Positions 11,729 through 22,679 are shown, numbered from the stretch's first letter. The stretch is DNA of 64,000 bases from Gamarada debralockiae (GCA_002803225.1 NXFV01000939.1:1-64000); one strand, 5' to 3'. Notes: a model not told the origin generated them from the sequence alone. Numbers and translations: made by a program.

Positions 11729-12262
11729 TTGGAAATGCCTTGATGCGGCAGGTCAGATTGATACCGAGTTGGAGAAAAAACGGCGTTGCATTCGTCGAAG
11801 CTTCAAAAGGGGTGAGAACCATAATAAAGACTTGGCCAACGTGACACCAAAATTATTGCTGCAGGGGCTGATGACTAACCAGCGCGCTTTTGACCTGTTT
11901 TGCTTTCTATATTTGTGCTCGTAAACCAAGCCAATCGCAAGCCATGATCGGTCCCGCTTTCGCAGGTCAGGTGATGAATGTGATTTGCGGAAGCTTTTCC
12001 GCTCAAGACCAGGGAGTCCTCAGGCGGAACTTTCATTTCAAAGATTACATAACCCTGTCGCAGACCTTCGCTTGTACAATGAGGACAGGACGTATCTTGA
12101 AGCCGGGTTTCGGTCAGTCACGTGTCGCCTGACTCGACGGGAGAAAAACCACTCAATATTGACCTTCATTGCAAAGATAAGTCTAAAGGCAGCTCTATCC
12201 GGGTGCTCTCACTATTTCTTCTACTTTGTTCTCTCAATCCCCGCAACTCAACGTCAAGCGCG
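11729..12262. promoter_or_regulatory. Divergent spacer between TF gene and SET pseudogene
   Basis: It holds presumptive promoters for both flanking genes. Short open frames occur, but I see no conserved coding sequence. Confidence 0.4.
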
Positions 12263-13940
12263 ATGGACTCACCTTGGAGGGCACAGCTCATCCTCAGCCT
12301 GCAGAGTCGCGACATATCAAGTCCTGGAACCCGGAGTACGTTTGGCTGGCAAATTAACATTTACGGTTCCCCGGATTACCCGATCTGATCCTCCCCTTAT
12401 CTTTTGCTCACCGTCCACAGCAATTTGAAGCCGAAATCAAGGATCTCGGTCAATTCACTAAAAGCATAGCTCTTCTTCCCTACGATCCTGGATCATGGCT
12501 CAATCGCGCTTATTGCCTCCGCTCTGGAAAATCCCTCGTTCAAACTGCGCACTTCAAACCTTCGTCAAGAAGATATACAATCAATACATGACAGATCCAG
12601 CTCAATGGAAATCACGTGTGGCGACGTCAGAATTTGTTGAAGCTCGCACGATAGACATGCTGAAGAGGCTCGAAGCCCACATTTGGACGAAGCTGATGGA
12701 GGGGTTGATTGCTTCAAAGTGCTGCCGCGATTATCTCAGGTTAAGCAGGGAGGCGGTGGAGAGGTTTCCGAACGACGAGGTGTTCCCTTCTGATGTTGCG
12801 AATGCAGAGACGTGATTTCAGCAGAGAGTTGATATCCTTCAAACTCAGGACGATGATGGAGAGATAACGTACATCCAGAAGCAGACGACATCGGATAATG
12901 GCGATATTTACCCTCACCTTATCCGTGGATGACGGAGGCTTTACTTGCTCGAGACAATGGTTTGATCCACAGCACCAAGGAGGAGTTTACGTTGGCATCG
13001 ACAAATTGCACTTTGTTCAAGAGAATGATTCGGAACGTGCAAATTGTCGAAGAATCTGAAGGAACGACCGAGTTCGACGTTCTCGGAGTCACCGCTTCGA
13101 AAGATATCCTGGCAGGGGAAACCGTCATTATAGACCGCACAGCTTCGGGAGTGATCAGCAATACCGACCGCTGCGAAGCATGTTGCGCCACTCTCGTCTC
13201 TATAGAGAAAATCACCAACAATTGCTGCAGCAAATTACGTTCCCAAATAGCCCCACAGACCTGCCATACATCCGTCGGTAGCAAAGACTTCGACTTCCTG
13301 CACGAAGCCGCCAAATCCGCAACCCACAACACATATTTCTCCCTCGACGCTCTCCTCCTTCTCCGAGTCCTCGCGCTCTCTCTATATCAAAACGCCATCT
13401 ACCCACTCCAAACGTCCGTCCTGCAGCACCTCACACCAGCGTACTTGATGCCATAACACAACTCATAATCTTCAACTTCGCCAACCACATCGTCATGCCC
13501 ATCCTCACCCTGCGCGAACTCGGCGTCGACATTTTCGCTAATCCTTTCTATGATACATGGGTTCTGCACACTATTCGCTGTCGATTACAGAACAATAAAC
13601 ATGGTGCAACATTAGGTGGAGTTTGTTGGCTCTGCGATCACTCCATTGTTTCGACGTTCAATCACGGCTGCGGGCCAAACGTGGACTGGTGACATTATGG
13701 TCATGGGAGTACGGTGACTTTGTTTGCAACGAGAGATATTGCGGAGAGAGAGGAGATGTGCATTTCTTATATCAAGGGGGCTTTGATGACTTGGTTGGGA
13801 ATGGACTGTGGATGTGCAAGGTGCGTGGAGAAAAAGAGGGCGGAAGAGATAGTGCGGAGAACGGCGTGGAGGAGTACGACGTAAATTCAAACGGAGTAAA
13901 GACTGAGCCATTAGAGGAGACGGTTGTTTCGGAAAATTAG
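12263..13940 (+). pseudogene. SET-domain/TPR (SMYD-like) gene, broken
   Basis: The coding pattern of fungal SET-TPR proteins is recognisable. A TPR-like start reads ALLPYDPGSWLNRAYCLRSG near 12470, followed by helices at 12495-12815. A pre-SET part (NVQIVEESEGTTEFDVLGVT, 13030-13100) precedes the SET core FNHGCGPNVDW, then LFATRDIAEREEMCISYIKG and the post-SET Cys pattern MDCGCARC. It is interrupted by TGA at 12813, a frame change near 12880-12905, a frame change near 13400-13450 and TGA at 13690 inside the SET core. Both TGA codons could derive from CGA. The H-x-C-x-PN core is intact apart from the stop. A functional protein is not possible without multiple corrections. Confidence 0.7.
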
Positions 13941-14237
13941 GTATTTTACTTGGATAGATGGTTCGACGCGAGTCGTGGAAGTATATCATGGACTCCTACG
14001 ACCCCCTTTTAGGCGAAAAGATCTATGAAGATGAGACGTAGCATTGGTAGATGGACAGAAGGATTAAAGAGTTTGTGGATTCATGTTGAGTATTAGAAAG
14101 TCGGTCACCGCAAACTTCAGAGAAAGACATGTTAGAAGCTAAATCGTTTCTCATTTCATTCCTTCATTCCATGTCATGGCCTGTACACATCAAATCCATC
14201 ACAAGCAAACCGGTTTTATCCAACTTTCAACTAAATC

Positions 14238-15035
14238 TCACTTTTGCTCTGGCTTCTGCACCGGAATAGTAGCATAGTACGCCATAGCCTCCATATTGAT
14301 CTCGGGCGTCATCGGCTTCCCCTCCTCCATAAGTGTGCCCAACAACTTAAAATAATGAATATAGAAGGCCTAACCCATCCCAATTAGCGCCATACTTCAA
14401 CCTCTCCCATTTCGAACCCTGATCCGAGGAATTAAAACAGGACTCACTGGCGTGAAAGTATTAAAGAACCTAGCCTCCTCATCCGTCTCATTGGAGAAAG
14501 TATGGGGTGCCCTAGTAGGAACCACAACATAATCGCCCTCCTTCGCATCAACGACCTTGGCTTCTAGTCCTGGAGCCTCGGGAACGTGGAAGCGCACGGT
14601 ACCTTTTGTGACGAGGAAGGTTTCGTCGTGCATTTCGTGCCAGTGCGCCGGGGGACCGGGGGTTTTGGGGGGGATGATGAGCTCGACTGACGAGATGCGG
14701 TTGTCTATTGGATTTGTCGGTAAATTATTTGGAAGAAGACGACATGAGATCATGAGGACGGCTAAACTTAGGAAGGGGTTGATCGTGGAGAAAATTGGAA
14801 TGTTTCACGTGAAATACGTTTAACACGTGATCTAGTCCAATTGGGAGCTGCGGTGTAGATGACAAGTGATGGCAGGCATTAAGAGATGAGAGAGGATTTC
14901 AAAAGGAAAGAGCATACCAGTTCGCGTTCCATCTTCCATGACCCTCAGCGTAATCGTCCCCAACTTGATGATCTCTCCAGCCTTGGCATGAACGAAGTTG
15001 ATAGGAACCGTCGGGGTGGGTACAACAGGAGGCAT
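14238..15035 (-). CDS. Small single-domain cupin protein
   Basis: Three exons, 14918-15035, 14448-14704 and 14238-14369, give 168 aa. Introns are 213 bp (phase 1) and 78 bp (phase 0); the first joins DGTRT to DNRISSVEL, the second joins FNTFTP to AFYIHYF. Cupin motif 1 is HWHEMHDE within a PGPPAHWHEM context (HxHx4E, metal ligands) and motif 2 is GDYVVVPTRAPHTFSN (final His). Such fungal stand-alone cupins are small cytosolic metal-binding enzymes or isomerase-like proteins of unknown substrate. There is no signal peptide. The first intron is several times the local norm and carries two CACGTG hexamers. It converges on the SET pseudogene. Confidence 0.85.
14806..14829. promoter_or_regulatory. 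Two CACGTG E-boxes inside cupin intron 1
   Basis: CACGTG occurs at 14806-14811 and 14824-14829, 18 bp apart, in the 213 bp first intron. CACGTG is the bHLH core site. A regulatory function is inferred from spacing and the unusual intron length only. Confidence 0.35.
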
Positions 15036-15587
15036 CGTTGTGATATCTTTGTTCGTTCAATGCTATTTTTCGTGTACTAATCTTCGAAGATGAGAGCTTG
15101 ATACGAAGGTATTTTCTTTGAGAGCCTTGAATGTTGGCGAAGTAGTTATAAGTTGACGTTGTCAGATGTGCCGCACCAAGGCCGAATTTAGCTCCCGTTG
15201 CGACTTCCCATCTTACTGGCTCGGGCTCGCTTTTAGAGGCACAGTGCAGCAACACTAAGCCGGATGCGGAAGGAAATAGAGGATTCAAGTTCCTTTCCAC
15301 AGTAACAATTACCGTTTTTCAAGGTAGCAATCAGAGAGATGTTTACTAATGATCGGAGACATTTTAGAGATCAGAGTAGCCGAGTTCTTCTAAGGTCACA
15401 GGGTGGCATATCACGATTGTAAAGTTCACATTGGCAACTGTGTGAGGTTGCTGTGTTGATCGACATTGAGAGAAAGAAAGATCTGTTGCATATGAAGACG
15501 CGCCCAATAGAAACAGACATTTCCCAAGAGCTTGAAAGAGACGAAACATAAAGCGGTGGCAACGTGACTCCTCACTCAGAATCATGT
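15036..15587. other. Cupin upstream region and rvt 3' flank
   Basis: No gene is supported. It contains the cupin promoter and the presumed rvt terminator. Short open frames lack conserved motifs. Confidence 0.5.
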
Positions 15588-18539
15588 TCATCCTTGCCAC
15601 TTGACTCTTCCACTGCGGAACAAGTTCACCATCCCAATAGGCAGCAGTCCAGAATCAACAATATTAAGGCCTCCAAATCTCTCCGTCATATCCGGGCCAT
15701 AGAGTTGGGCAACCCAACGCCAATATCCGTCCATCATGTTCGGGTAACCGTTGAGTGCAAGCTGATCGCTCTGATTATAATCAACAGTCTCGGCAGTGGG
15801 TTGCCTGAGCAAATCAGTGAAGACTTCGTACAAATCCTCTGCCCAGTCACAAGCAAACTCCTCGCGGTAGCGTGTGAATTCCTCAAATGACATGAACTCG
15901 TAGCCATCCTCAGGCACGAAGTTAGGATCTTGATTATCGTGACGAGAGATTTGCCCATTCTCGAAGGCGAATTTGGCCGAGCGGTAGGCATCAGCTTCAG
16001 CAAGCATGAAGTCATCAAGTGCGCTGGCAGGTTTCTCGTAGACCGAGTCACGAAGTTGGAGAAGCCCGATGAATGGGTTGTGAAGCTCAAGACCACCGAG
16101 GCTGGTCGGGAAATAGAGATATCCGTCTGGAATATCGGAAACTCCGAAACGCTCGTGGATAGTATTTTTGAGGTATTCCACGACGTTCGTATCCGAGAAG
16201 ATCCGTCGCTGAATCCGTTCCAACGATTCGAGCATTGAATCGACGTGTTGTCTGCCAAAGCAATTGGCCGGCTTTCCGAAGTTGCTGGTGAAGAATCGAC
16301 CTGCGTAGGTGTTCCATGCCTGGATCCAGGAGAAGATAGACTTCTTGTCCTGGAGTTGAAGCTGAAGTTCCTCGATATGTTTGTCGACCATGGTTTGATC
16401 AATGATGAAGCGACCAGACGCCGGGTCGAGGTGCAAAAAACCCCATCTAATTTCACCTTCTGGTAGCTTTGGATCGATGATTCCGGCCTCATCCTTGTCC
16501 TTCATGATTCGAACGGTGCCCGTCTTTCCTTCGTTCAGAGAGACGCCCATTGTATCCGCGAAATCGTTGATCGCTTCCCAAGCTTTGACTACGGTCTGGT
16601 GTGAGGATGACCAGATCCAGAAGTCGTCATGCATTCGATACAGTTGGGCGCCATCGGCGTGTTGATTCACCGCGTAATCCATACAGAACAGTATGACTTC
16701 GCCGCAGACAAGGGACAAGGCGTGAGCTCCTGGAGCGCCTCTCTTACGAGTCTTTGTCTCGGCAGAAGCACCATCCTCCACAAACCTCAGAGGTGCCTCC
16801 AAGAATTTTCGGAAGAATCCAAGCCATTTCTTGGAAAGTCCAAAGAATGATAGAACTGAATAGATCGTAGAGTGAGGCAAGGATGGGCTCCATGACTCGA
16901 ATTCGGAGCGTGCACATGTGAATTCTCCATGCAAGCGAGTGTTGACCAAGATCTCCGTAGACAACAAGTGCAGAAGGAATTGTTTTGTCTCCATCGGCGA
17001 AGTTGGCTTGTCGCTCTCATCCTCCAAATCGAACTCGTCGTCGTCGTCATCATAATGATTATGAAAGCCAGTAGACGGAGCAGATCTGCGTGCAGCCCGG
17101 GATGCAAGCTGCTTTCGCGGAGCTATAGTTGGCGGTTGCGGATATGCTCTCTGTTGCTGCATCGCCACCTGTTGCTGCTGCTGAGCCATTTGTACCGCCT
17201 GAAATGACTGAGGTGCCACTTGCATACGTGGTGCTTTCCCTCCAGTTGACATTCTTGCAGTTTGCTTTGTGCGAGTACGCTTCGCAGGTCGAGCATCGTA
17301 ATCGGCTTCCTCGTCGCCTTCGACTGCAGATTGATCCTGCCATTCCGAATCTGGAAGCTGAGACATGAACCAGATAGATTTGTAGAGTCCTTGGCGCTTG
17401 CTCTGCACACTTGGCTTCTTCTCCTGTGGGCCAAGGAAGTATTCTCGTCTCTTCCTTGCAAGAATTGGAATAGGCTCCCGCAATGAAGTCCAGGCGCCGT
17501 CAAAGTTCGAGAAAGTCGTAAAAGCCCCTTTGAAAAATACGCACCACTTGACTCCAATGAATTGGAGGAAGATTGCTTGAAGTAGATCTTCGTCGATGTA
17601 GATGTGATATTTCCCAGTCACGTGACGTCTCTGCTCTATTGGAAGCCCCTCCATTTCCCAGGACCAGGTATCCAAGGACGCCATGCGCATGTTCAGAACA
17701 TCTGCGACTTCAGCCAGGATGATGGGATTGGAGAGAAAGTCCTTCAGTGCGGCACGCTTCTCCTCTGTTAGGAGTCCTGAGGCTAGAAGGCCAGTGATGG
17801 TCCACTGTAGAACTGACTCGTTGAATTGGCCGGGGCCAGAAAGGGTAGTTTCGAAGGCTGCGACACTTTTTCGCAACGCCTCCAGTGCTCTGACTGTCTG
17901 CTTGTTTGTTCCGTCCTTTCCGAAAAGACCTCGAAGGTAGGCAGCAATGGCCATCTGGTCCGTCTCGAAAGGTTCGAAGACCAGGTGCTCCCACTCCGCT
18001 CTGCCTGCATCTCGTTCCTCTTTGCGGATGTTAACATTTTCGAAGTCATCGGACTTGTCAGATGCATCATCGGCAGAAGCGATGGCATGTTCTGAAGAAA
18101 GCCACTCGGTAACCAATTCACCATACAAAGCAGCATACTGATACTTTAGGCCCTGAATGTTCAACTGCTCTCTGAGAGCCCGCTCCCAGTCTTGCAAAAG
18201 TTTGGATGAAATGGATGGATCGTAGCGCGCTTGCTCGAGGAATCTCTCAACGTTCTTCAACATAACCTCAAGACGAGGATCGTTGGTGCTGCCCATGATG
18301 ATCCGGCCGGCCCCACCATGGCGACCGTTGTCACGTGGAGCGGTCTTTACGGCAAAGCTCTGCTTCACGCCATTAACGAGAATCTGAAGCCTCTTCTTTT
18401 CATCCGATTCGAGTCCCGCCACCTTGAGGAGGGAGGTCTTCTGATCTTCGAAGATGGCTCGCTTCTTGGAAAGCTCATTCAACTTCGTGGTAGTGATCGT
18501 CTGGAGAGTGTCCGAGAACACTCCACCCGATGAAGACAT
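15588..18539 (-). CDS. rvt: RVT: domesticated reverse-transcriptase-related cellular protein
   Basis: A single uninterrupted 983-codon frame. The N-terminal about 300 residues are helical with coiled-coil character. A low-complexity insert with Gln runs, Arg/Lys clusters and the acidic run DDDDDEFDLEDESD near residue 495 separates RT subdomains, as described for the rvt family. Polymerase blocks follow: SEFESWSPSLPHSTIYSVL (motif A region, 545-563), RKRGAPGAHALSLVCGEVIL (motif B) and LYRMHDDFWIW with the catalytic Asp pair D638-D639 (motif C), then a thumb-like C terminus. The family is a single-copy, non-mobile RT gene found across fungi, other eukaryotes and some bacteria, with unknown cellular role. 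There is no endonuclease, integrase or RNase H, and no flanking repeats, which supports a host gene. The ORF is fully intact, so it is probably functional. Confidence 0.9.
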   Translation of the reverse strand: MSSSGGVFSDTLQTITTTKLNELSKKRAIFEDQKTSLLKVAGLESDEKKRLQILVNGVKQSFAVKTAPRDNGRHGGAGRIIMGSTNDPRLEVMLKNVERFLEQARYDPSISSKLLQDWERALREQLNIQGLKYQYAALYGELVTEWLSSEHAIASADDASDKSDDFENVNIRKEERDAGRAEWEHLVFEPFETDQMAIAAYLRGLFGKDGTNKQTVRALEALRKSVAAFETTLSGPGQFNESVLQWTITGLLASGLLTEEKRAALKDFLSNPIILAEVADVLNMRMASLDTWSWEMEGLPIEQRRHVTGKYHIYIDEDLLQAIFLQFIGVKWCVFFKGAFTTFSNFDGAWTSLREPIPILARKRREYFLGPQEKKPSVQSKRQGLYKSIWFMSQLPDSEWQDQSAVEGDEEADYDARPAKRTRTKQTARMSTGGKAPRMQVAPQSFQAVQMAQQQQQVAMQQQRAYPQPPTIAPRKQLASRAARRSAPSTGFHNHYDDDDDEFDLEDESDKPTSPMETKQFLLHLLSTEILVNTRLHGEFTCARSEFESWSPSLPHSTIYSVLSFFGLSKKWLGFFRKFLEAPLRFVEDGASAETKTRKRGAPGAHALSLVCGEVILFCMDYAVNQHADGAQLYRMHDDFWIWSSSHQTVVKAWEAINDFADTMGVSLNEGKTGTVRIMKDKDEAGIIDPKLPEGEIRWGFLHLDPASGRFIIDQTMVDKHIEELQLQLQDKKSIFSWIQAWNTYAGRFFTSNFGKPANCFGRQHVDSMLESLERIQRRIFSDTNVVEYLKNTIHERFGVSDIPDGYLYFPTSLGGLELHNPFIGLLQLRDSVYEKPASALDDFMLAEADAYRSAKFAFENGQISRHDNQDPNFVPEDGYEFMSFEEFTRYREEFACDWAEDLYEVFTDLLRQPTAETVDYNQSDQLALNGYPNMMDGYWRWVAQLYGPDMTERFGGLNIVDSGLLPIGMVNLFRSGRVKWQG

Positions 18540-20173
18540 GGTTGATGTAGAGTTGGAAGTCTGAGTTCTTGAAAGCGGGTGATGAACGAGGATGTGGTCC
18601 GAGCTTGAAGGTTAGACAGAGTTGATGGACTGAGTCAAACGTCGAGGGGTTCGTTGGTCCCCATTTATAGCAAAGGCTTTGAGACTGTGCCACAGATTAT
18701 GTAGGTGCGACGAAGGAGTTGTGAGTCATTTCGAGATGACTCTTGGAAAGATGCCTTTTAGGCAGCAGGGAGGATGCGGACTGCACGGGTTGCTGCTTGC
18801 TGCACCACCATTGCACGCCGTGGATCTTCAGAGCATTGGCAACTCTTCCACGGCAGCCAGGTACCAGCTGTGGAGAGATGCGGGGTAATCAATGTTGGTG
18901 TTGCCTATGGTGATTGGTTGCCATTTACGAATTGAGGAATGGAAGAAGACAGGATCGTTGAAGGCGTGAACTCGATTTCGCTCTGTTAGCCGATCACGTG
19001 ATCCCTGTCATTCTGAGGAGTTATTGGCCCATTACCGTTTGTCTCTTGGAGAACTCTGAAAGGGTTACGATTCGTTGCATATGAATGAATGGATTCCAAT
19101 AGTAAGTTCACATCAGTTAGAGTTGATCACGTGACCGAATAAGATACCAACAAGCGTCCTACCATCTTTCTGGATGAAACGATACTATGGAAAGGACACT
19201 TTTTTATGAATGCTGTTGAGCGAGTATTGGGATGGTTTGTGTATGTGCTCCATAGCCAAGCCGGTTGAGGTTTCTAAATTTTATGGAACTCACAATTGGA
19301 GCCTCCACACTCTCCAGGCATCAACGAATCATATTTCTCATTATTTCAGCAACTCTAACATTTAAACCCCCAATTCTCATTCACAAAAGGGTGTTATGCA
19401 CTATTATTACGTAGCTCAGCCCTCTTCCGGCTGCTCCTTTCTCCACCTGGTGTCGCTATGTCGAGATAACCTTGAATCAAATCGTACTTTCAGTCCAGCA
19501 TCGTCAAACGATTTCTAGTAGCTTGGCATACACCTCCCAAGACACTCAAGAAATAATCTCAAACGTCTGGACCCCAAAAAATGCCATATAAAATATCCCT
19601 GACTGTTCTTCTAGCCCTCAAATGCACCTTTGACATAGAATGATGAACGTTCATATCAACCTTCTTCTCCTCTTGGCAGGGGAACCCGGAATCACTTCGC
19701 GAATGACGAGATCCTAGAATACATTCGGAGTCCCTCGAGAGCAGAGCCATGTTATTATGCTAAACGTGACCGCTTGGTGGTTCAGGGGCTGCCCATGGTT
19801 TTCTCCAGCGCGTCACGTGATGGATCGGTCAACGCAAGACAAGAACTGTGCAGAAAGATGGGTTCAGAGACAGGCCAGCCAAAAAACTGTGCATTATGGA
19901 GTTATGAAACATCTGTTTTCCAAAGCGTAAACTAGTCTTTTTCTTGAGTATACATTTACAGCTCAGCTGTCATCGCTACTCCGCGCCGACCCCTATCGAA
20001 TATCGTTGTTCGTATGTTGGCACAACTTTGGCCCTCTAGTGCTCTTCTCTACCAACACCACCCAGATTCGACAAAGCATGAAGTGACACTTGAGTCACAC
20101 CTCGCAGCCATGACAAATATCCATGGCCATGGCAGACGTACACTTCAACACTCCCTTCCTTTCTCTCTATTTC
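18540..20173. promoter_or_regulatory. rvt upstream region with three CACGTG sites
   Basis: About 1.6 kb without a supportable gene. CACGTG hexamers lie at 18995-19000 (inside the 12 bp palindrome GATCACGTGATC), 19128-19133 and 19814-19819. They are candidate bHLH sites upstream of rvt; the assignment is inferred. Confidence 0.35.
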
Positions 20174-20609
20174 TCATATAGGTTTGTATCTAGCCGCAGT
20201 TATCGCCCCTGGGACATCTAGTTCCCTCCAGCGGTATGTGTCGTTCTGATCTGACGGATATGGCGAGGAGAGGGATCGAAGCAAGAAGTCGTTTCTAGTC
20301 GTGCCCCAGGTCTGTGGAGAAGCATCGTGCAGAGCATCAACGATGTGTTGATACACTTGAACAAGGCTGCGGCTGGTCCATGAATATGCGGGTAGGTCGA
20401 CGAAGTCGGGAGGTGAACCGGCGATATACAGCGACGTTGAAGAGGATGGGCCAACGGATGCTGGATTTGAGGACTTTCAATTTCCAAGTTCAGGTCGTAG
20501 CGATGACTTGGTAAACAGAACATGTGGTTTCTAAAATTTGGTAACGATCGTATTCGAAGCGCCGCAGGATCTGGCCCCAGAGATCGAGACACCGAAATAC
20601 ATCTGTCAT
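20174..20609 (-). CDS. Small two-exon hypothetical protein (124 aa)
   Basis: Exon 1 (20522-20609) encodes MTDVFRCLDLWGQILRRF and onward. A 61 bp intron (20461-20521, donor GTTCTG, acceptor CCAG) in phase 1 leads to exon 2 (20174-20460), encoding SPPDFVDLPAYSW, YQHIVDALHDAS, a SPYPSDQND stretch and a C terminus near TAARYKPI. The two exons stay open only with this join, and the total is an exact codon multiple. I recognise no family. There is no signal peptide or membrane span. The model rests on phase and composition alone; the donor is a weak match to consensus. Confidence 0.45.
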
Positions 20610-20665
20610 GTCTCAGGAGCTAGTCCAGACTTCAGCCCGTGTTGAAGGAACACCCTCTTATTCTG

Positions 20666-20782
20666 CTAAACAGCGACGACTTCCCTTCTGTCCTTCTTAA
20701 TTGCAATATTGACGAGGGCGCTGACTCCAATCGCAACGATTACAAGTGCGAGGGCTCCCAAGACAACGGGAATGGTGTCCAT
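20666..20782 (-). CDS. Single-span membrane microprotein (38 aa)
   Basis: ATG at 20782 in the good context ACAAAAATGG opens a 38-codon frame. The peptide has a four-residue N terminus (MDTI), about 23 hydrophobic residues (VVLGALALVIVAIGVSALV then NIAI) and a basic tail KKDRREVVAV, the classic layout of a one-pass membrane peptide with cytosolic positive end. Yeast Pmp1/Pmp2 proteolipids and Ost4 have comparable size and topology, but the sequence does not match either as I remember them. Pyrimidine-rich sequence precedes the start. It could also be the last exon of a larger gene. Confidence 0.5.
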   Translation of the reverse strand: MDTIPVVLGALALVIVAIGVSALVNIAIKKDRREVVAV

Positions 20783-22679
20783 TTTTGTTGTGACAAAGGT
20801 GGATGAATTCCCATGAATTCCTCGTCAAACAAGTATGAAGGTGATTAGTCACTGATAAAGTGAGAAGAACTGCTTCAAACGTCCGAGAAATCGTGCGCAA
20901 TGGAGGGAGCAATGGAGTCTAAATAAGAAAGCAGAGGTACGAACTACGTGCTCACTACCAAACACGAGATCCGTCGTTTTACGCAACAACGAAAACTTTG
21001 ATCAATAGGAGAAAACCCTGTTTCCGCTGTAGATGCTTTAGTCTCCCTGTTCCCGCGCATCCCGAAGACGCCTTGCGCTGGGTCGGGACTCTGGGAGTCG
21101 ATCGTCGTTTCTGTTCGTCGCTGGCACGCGACGGTCAAGCTGCCAAGCACGAGCAAGTACCCAGTACAATTCTCAGGCGAGAAATAGATATGCGCCACCA
21201 ATAAGCATGGCAAGCATAGAAAATGGTAGCCAAGAGAAAAAACGAGCTAATGAAGACGGTATCAGAAAGCGGGACTGTCGCTCTCCGACGAATCCAAGAA
21301 CACAAAAAATTGGATGCACGAACGCGTTCACGGACAGAAGAAATTCGGATTTCAAGATCGCGCGAAGCCGAGAGACTTCTGATTGGTAAAGTGGAGCTCG
21401 CTCTTTCCTTTTATGTTAAGTTTGATAGAGTTTTATGCGCGGCACAAACGGAACGTTTTAGTCCAGGGGTAATTTTGGACGGAGCTGACGAATCCCTGTC
21501 GACCGGAACTTCAAGATGCCCCTTTCCATTTTCACGTGTCGGGAGCAGAGAAATACCTCGTCATCAAGTATCGAGTCAACGATATAGCAAGCCTTATGCC
21601 GTCTTCATTCTTCCATTTCTCAGCGAAAGACAGTATCTCGTTCAAATGCGACCCTGCGTGGCCGTCAGTCGGGAGGTGGTTCTGGTTACGTGATAAGTTG
21701 CCTCTTTCAAGCAAATACCCGGCTGAACGACGCTTTATCGCCGACCAGAGCTTGTGGGTTCCTACTCTATTGGCCAAGTCGAACTTGGTCAATTGCTCGT
21801 AATATGTTCCAATCTCATGTCTTTTTGACCTCCTTTGTCGACTTGAACAATGCACCTGATTGAAGAGGCAACCCAACTTCCAAGCGGGGTATCATCATAC
21901 TGATTAGCCAGTGTTCATCGATACCAGAAATGCAATTTTTGGGGCACCTGCTCCTCCATCAATTCCACAAAGTTCTCCATCAGTTGATCTGTGCAGGTGT
22001 AAGGATCAACAATGTCCTAGGCTCCACCATCCTTATCTTCAAGTAAGCTCTACCGTACCCGTGTCATTCCGTCGAAGAGTTTTGCAAGAGCTATAACACC
22101 TTACTCAGGATCGCGAAGGAAGCCTTATCTGCATGCCTCGAAACACATCAGCCTGCATGTTCACCCTACCCCTTCGTCTCGTGCAATTTCCTCTCTGCAA
22201 GACTCATTGGTCTCGAGTTTTTGGAATGCCCGAGACTGGTCCTCAGTAGAGATATTCAGAGTCAAACCCCACGATATGTTCCTTTAAGTCACCAATTGGG
22301 TTCAGCCTGACCAGGCTGAGCGAGAAGCTATGACAACGACGACCGACACTCTGAGAGGGCGACTGAACGGCTTCGATCTCTGGTCATTGCCTACGAGATA
22401 TCAACTGGCAATTATACTATACCATGTGATGAGGATCAGATATATATGTATCGATTCTCTCTGCATTATTCAGGTACGATTTACGCATGTTTTCGCTGAG
22501 GTCTAACAGGCAGGACTCCAGAATTGCAATCTTTAGCTATGGCGCGAGGGTATGTGTGGAATATTTGCCATCTGCTCAACTCAAACATGACAGCTGGTAA
22601 AGCTCCATGGATTCTACGTTGTCCAACGGCCTGGGCCGACTTAGCTATGTGGAAGAAAGTCGGCCGTTCCCACAAACCA
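20783..22679. other. Gene-poor, decayed region
   Basis: Several open pieces of 60-156 codons overlap in different frames (for example 21223-21693 and 21536-21802 on the plus strand) without a coherent start, motif or splice path. Parts of 21900-22680 may be the eroded front half of the HET pseudogene that follows. Confidence 0.4.

Noticed and set aside
15734..16492. 252-codon minus-strand frame inside rvt
   Set aside because: Shifted-frame shadow of the conserved rvt frame, Ser/Arg-rich with no motif.
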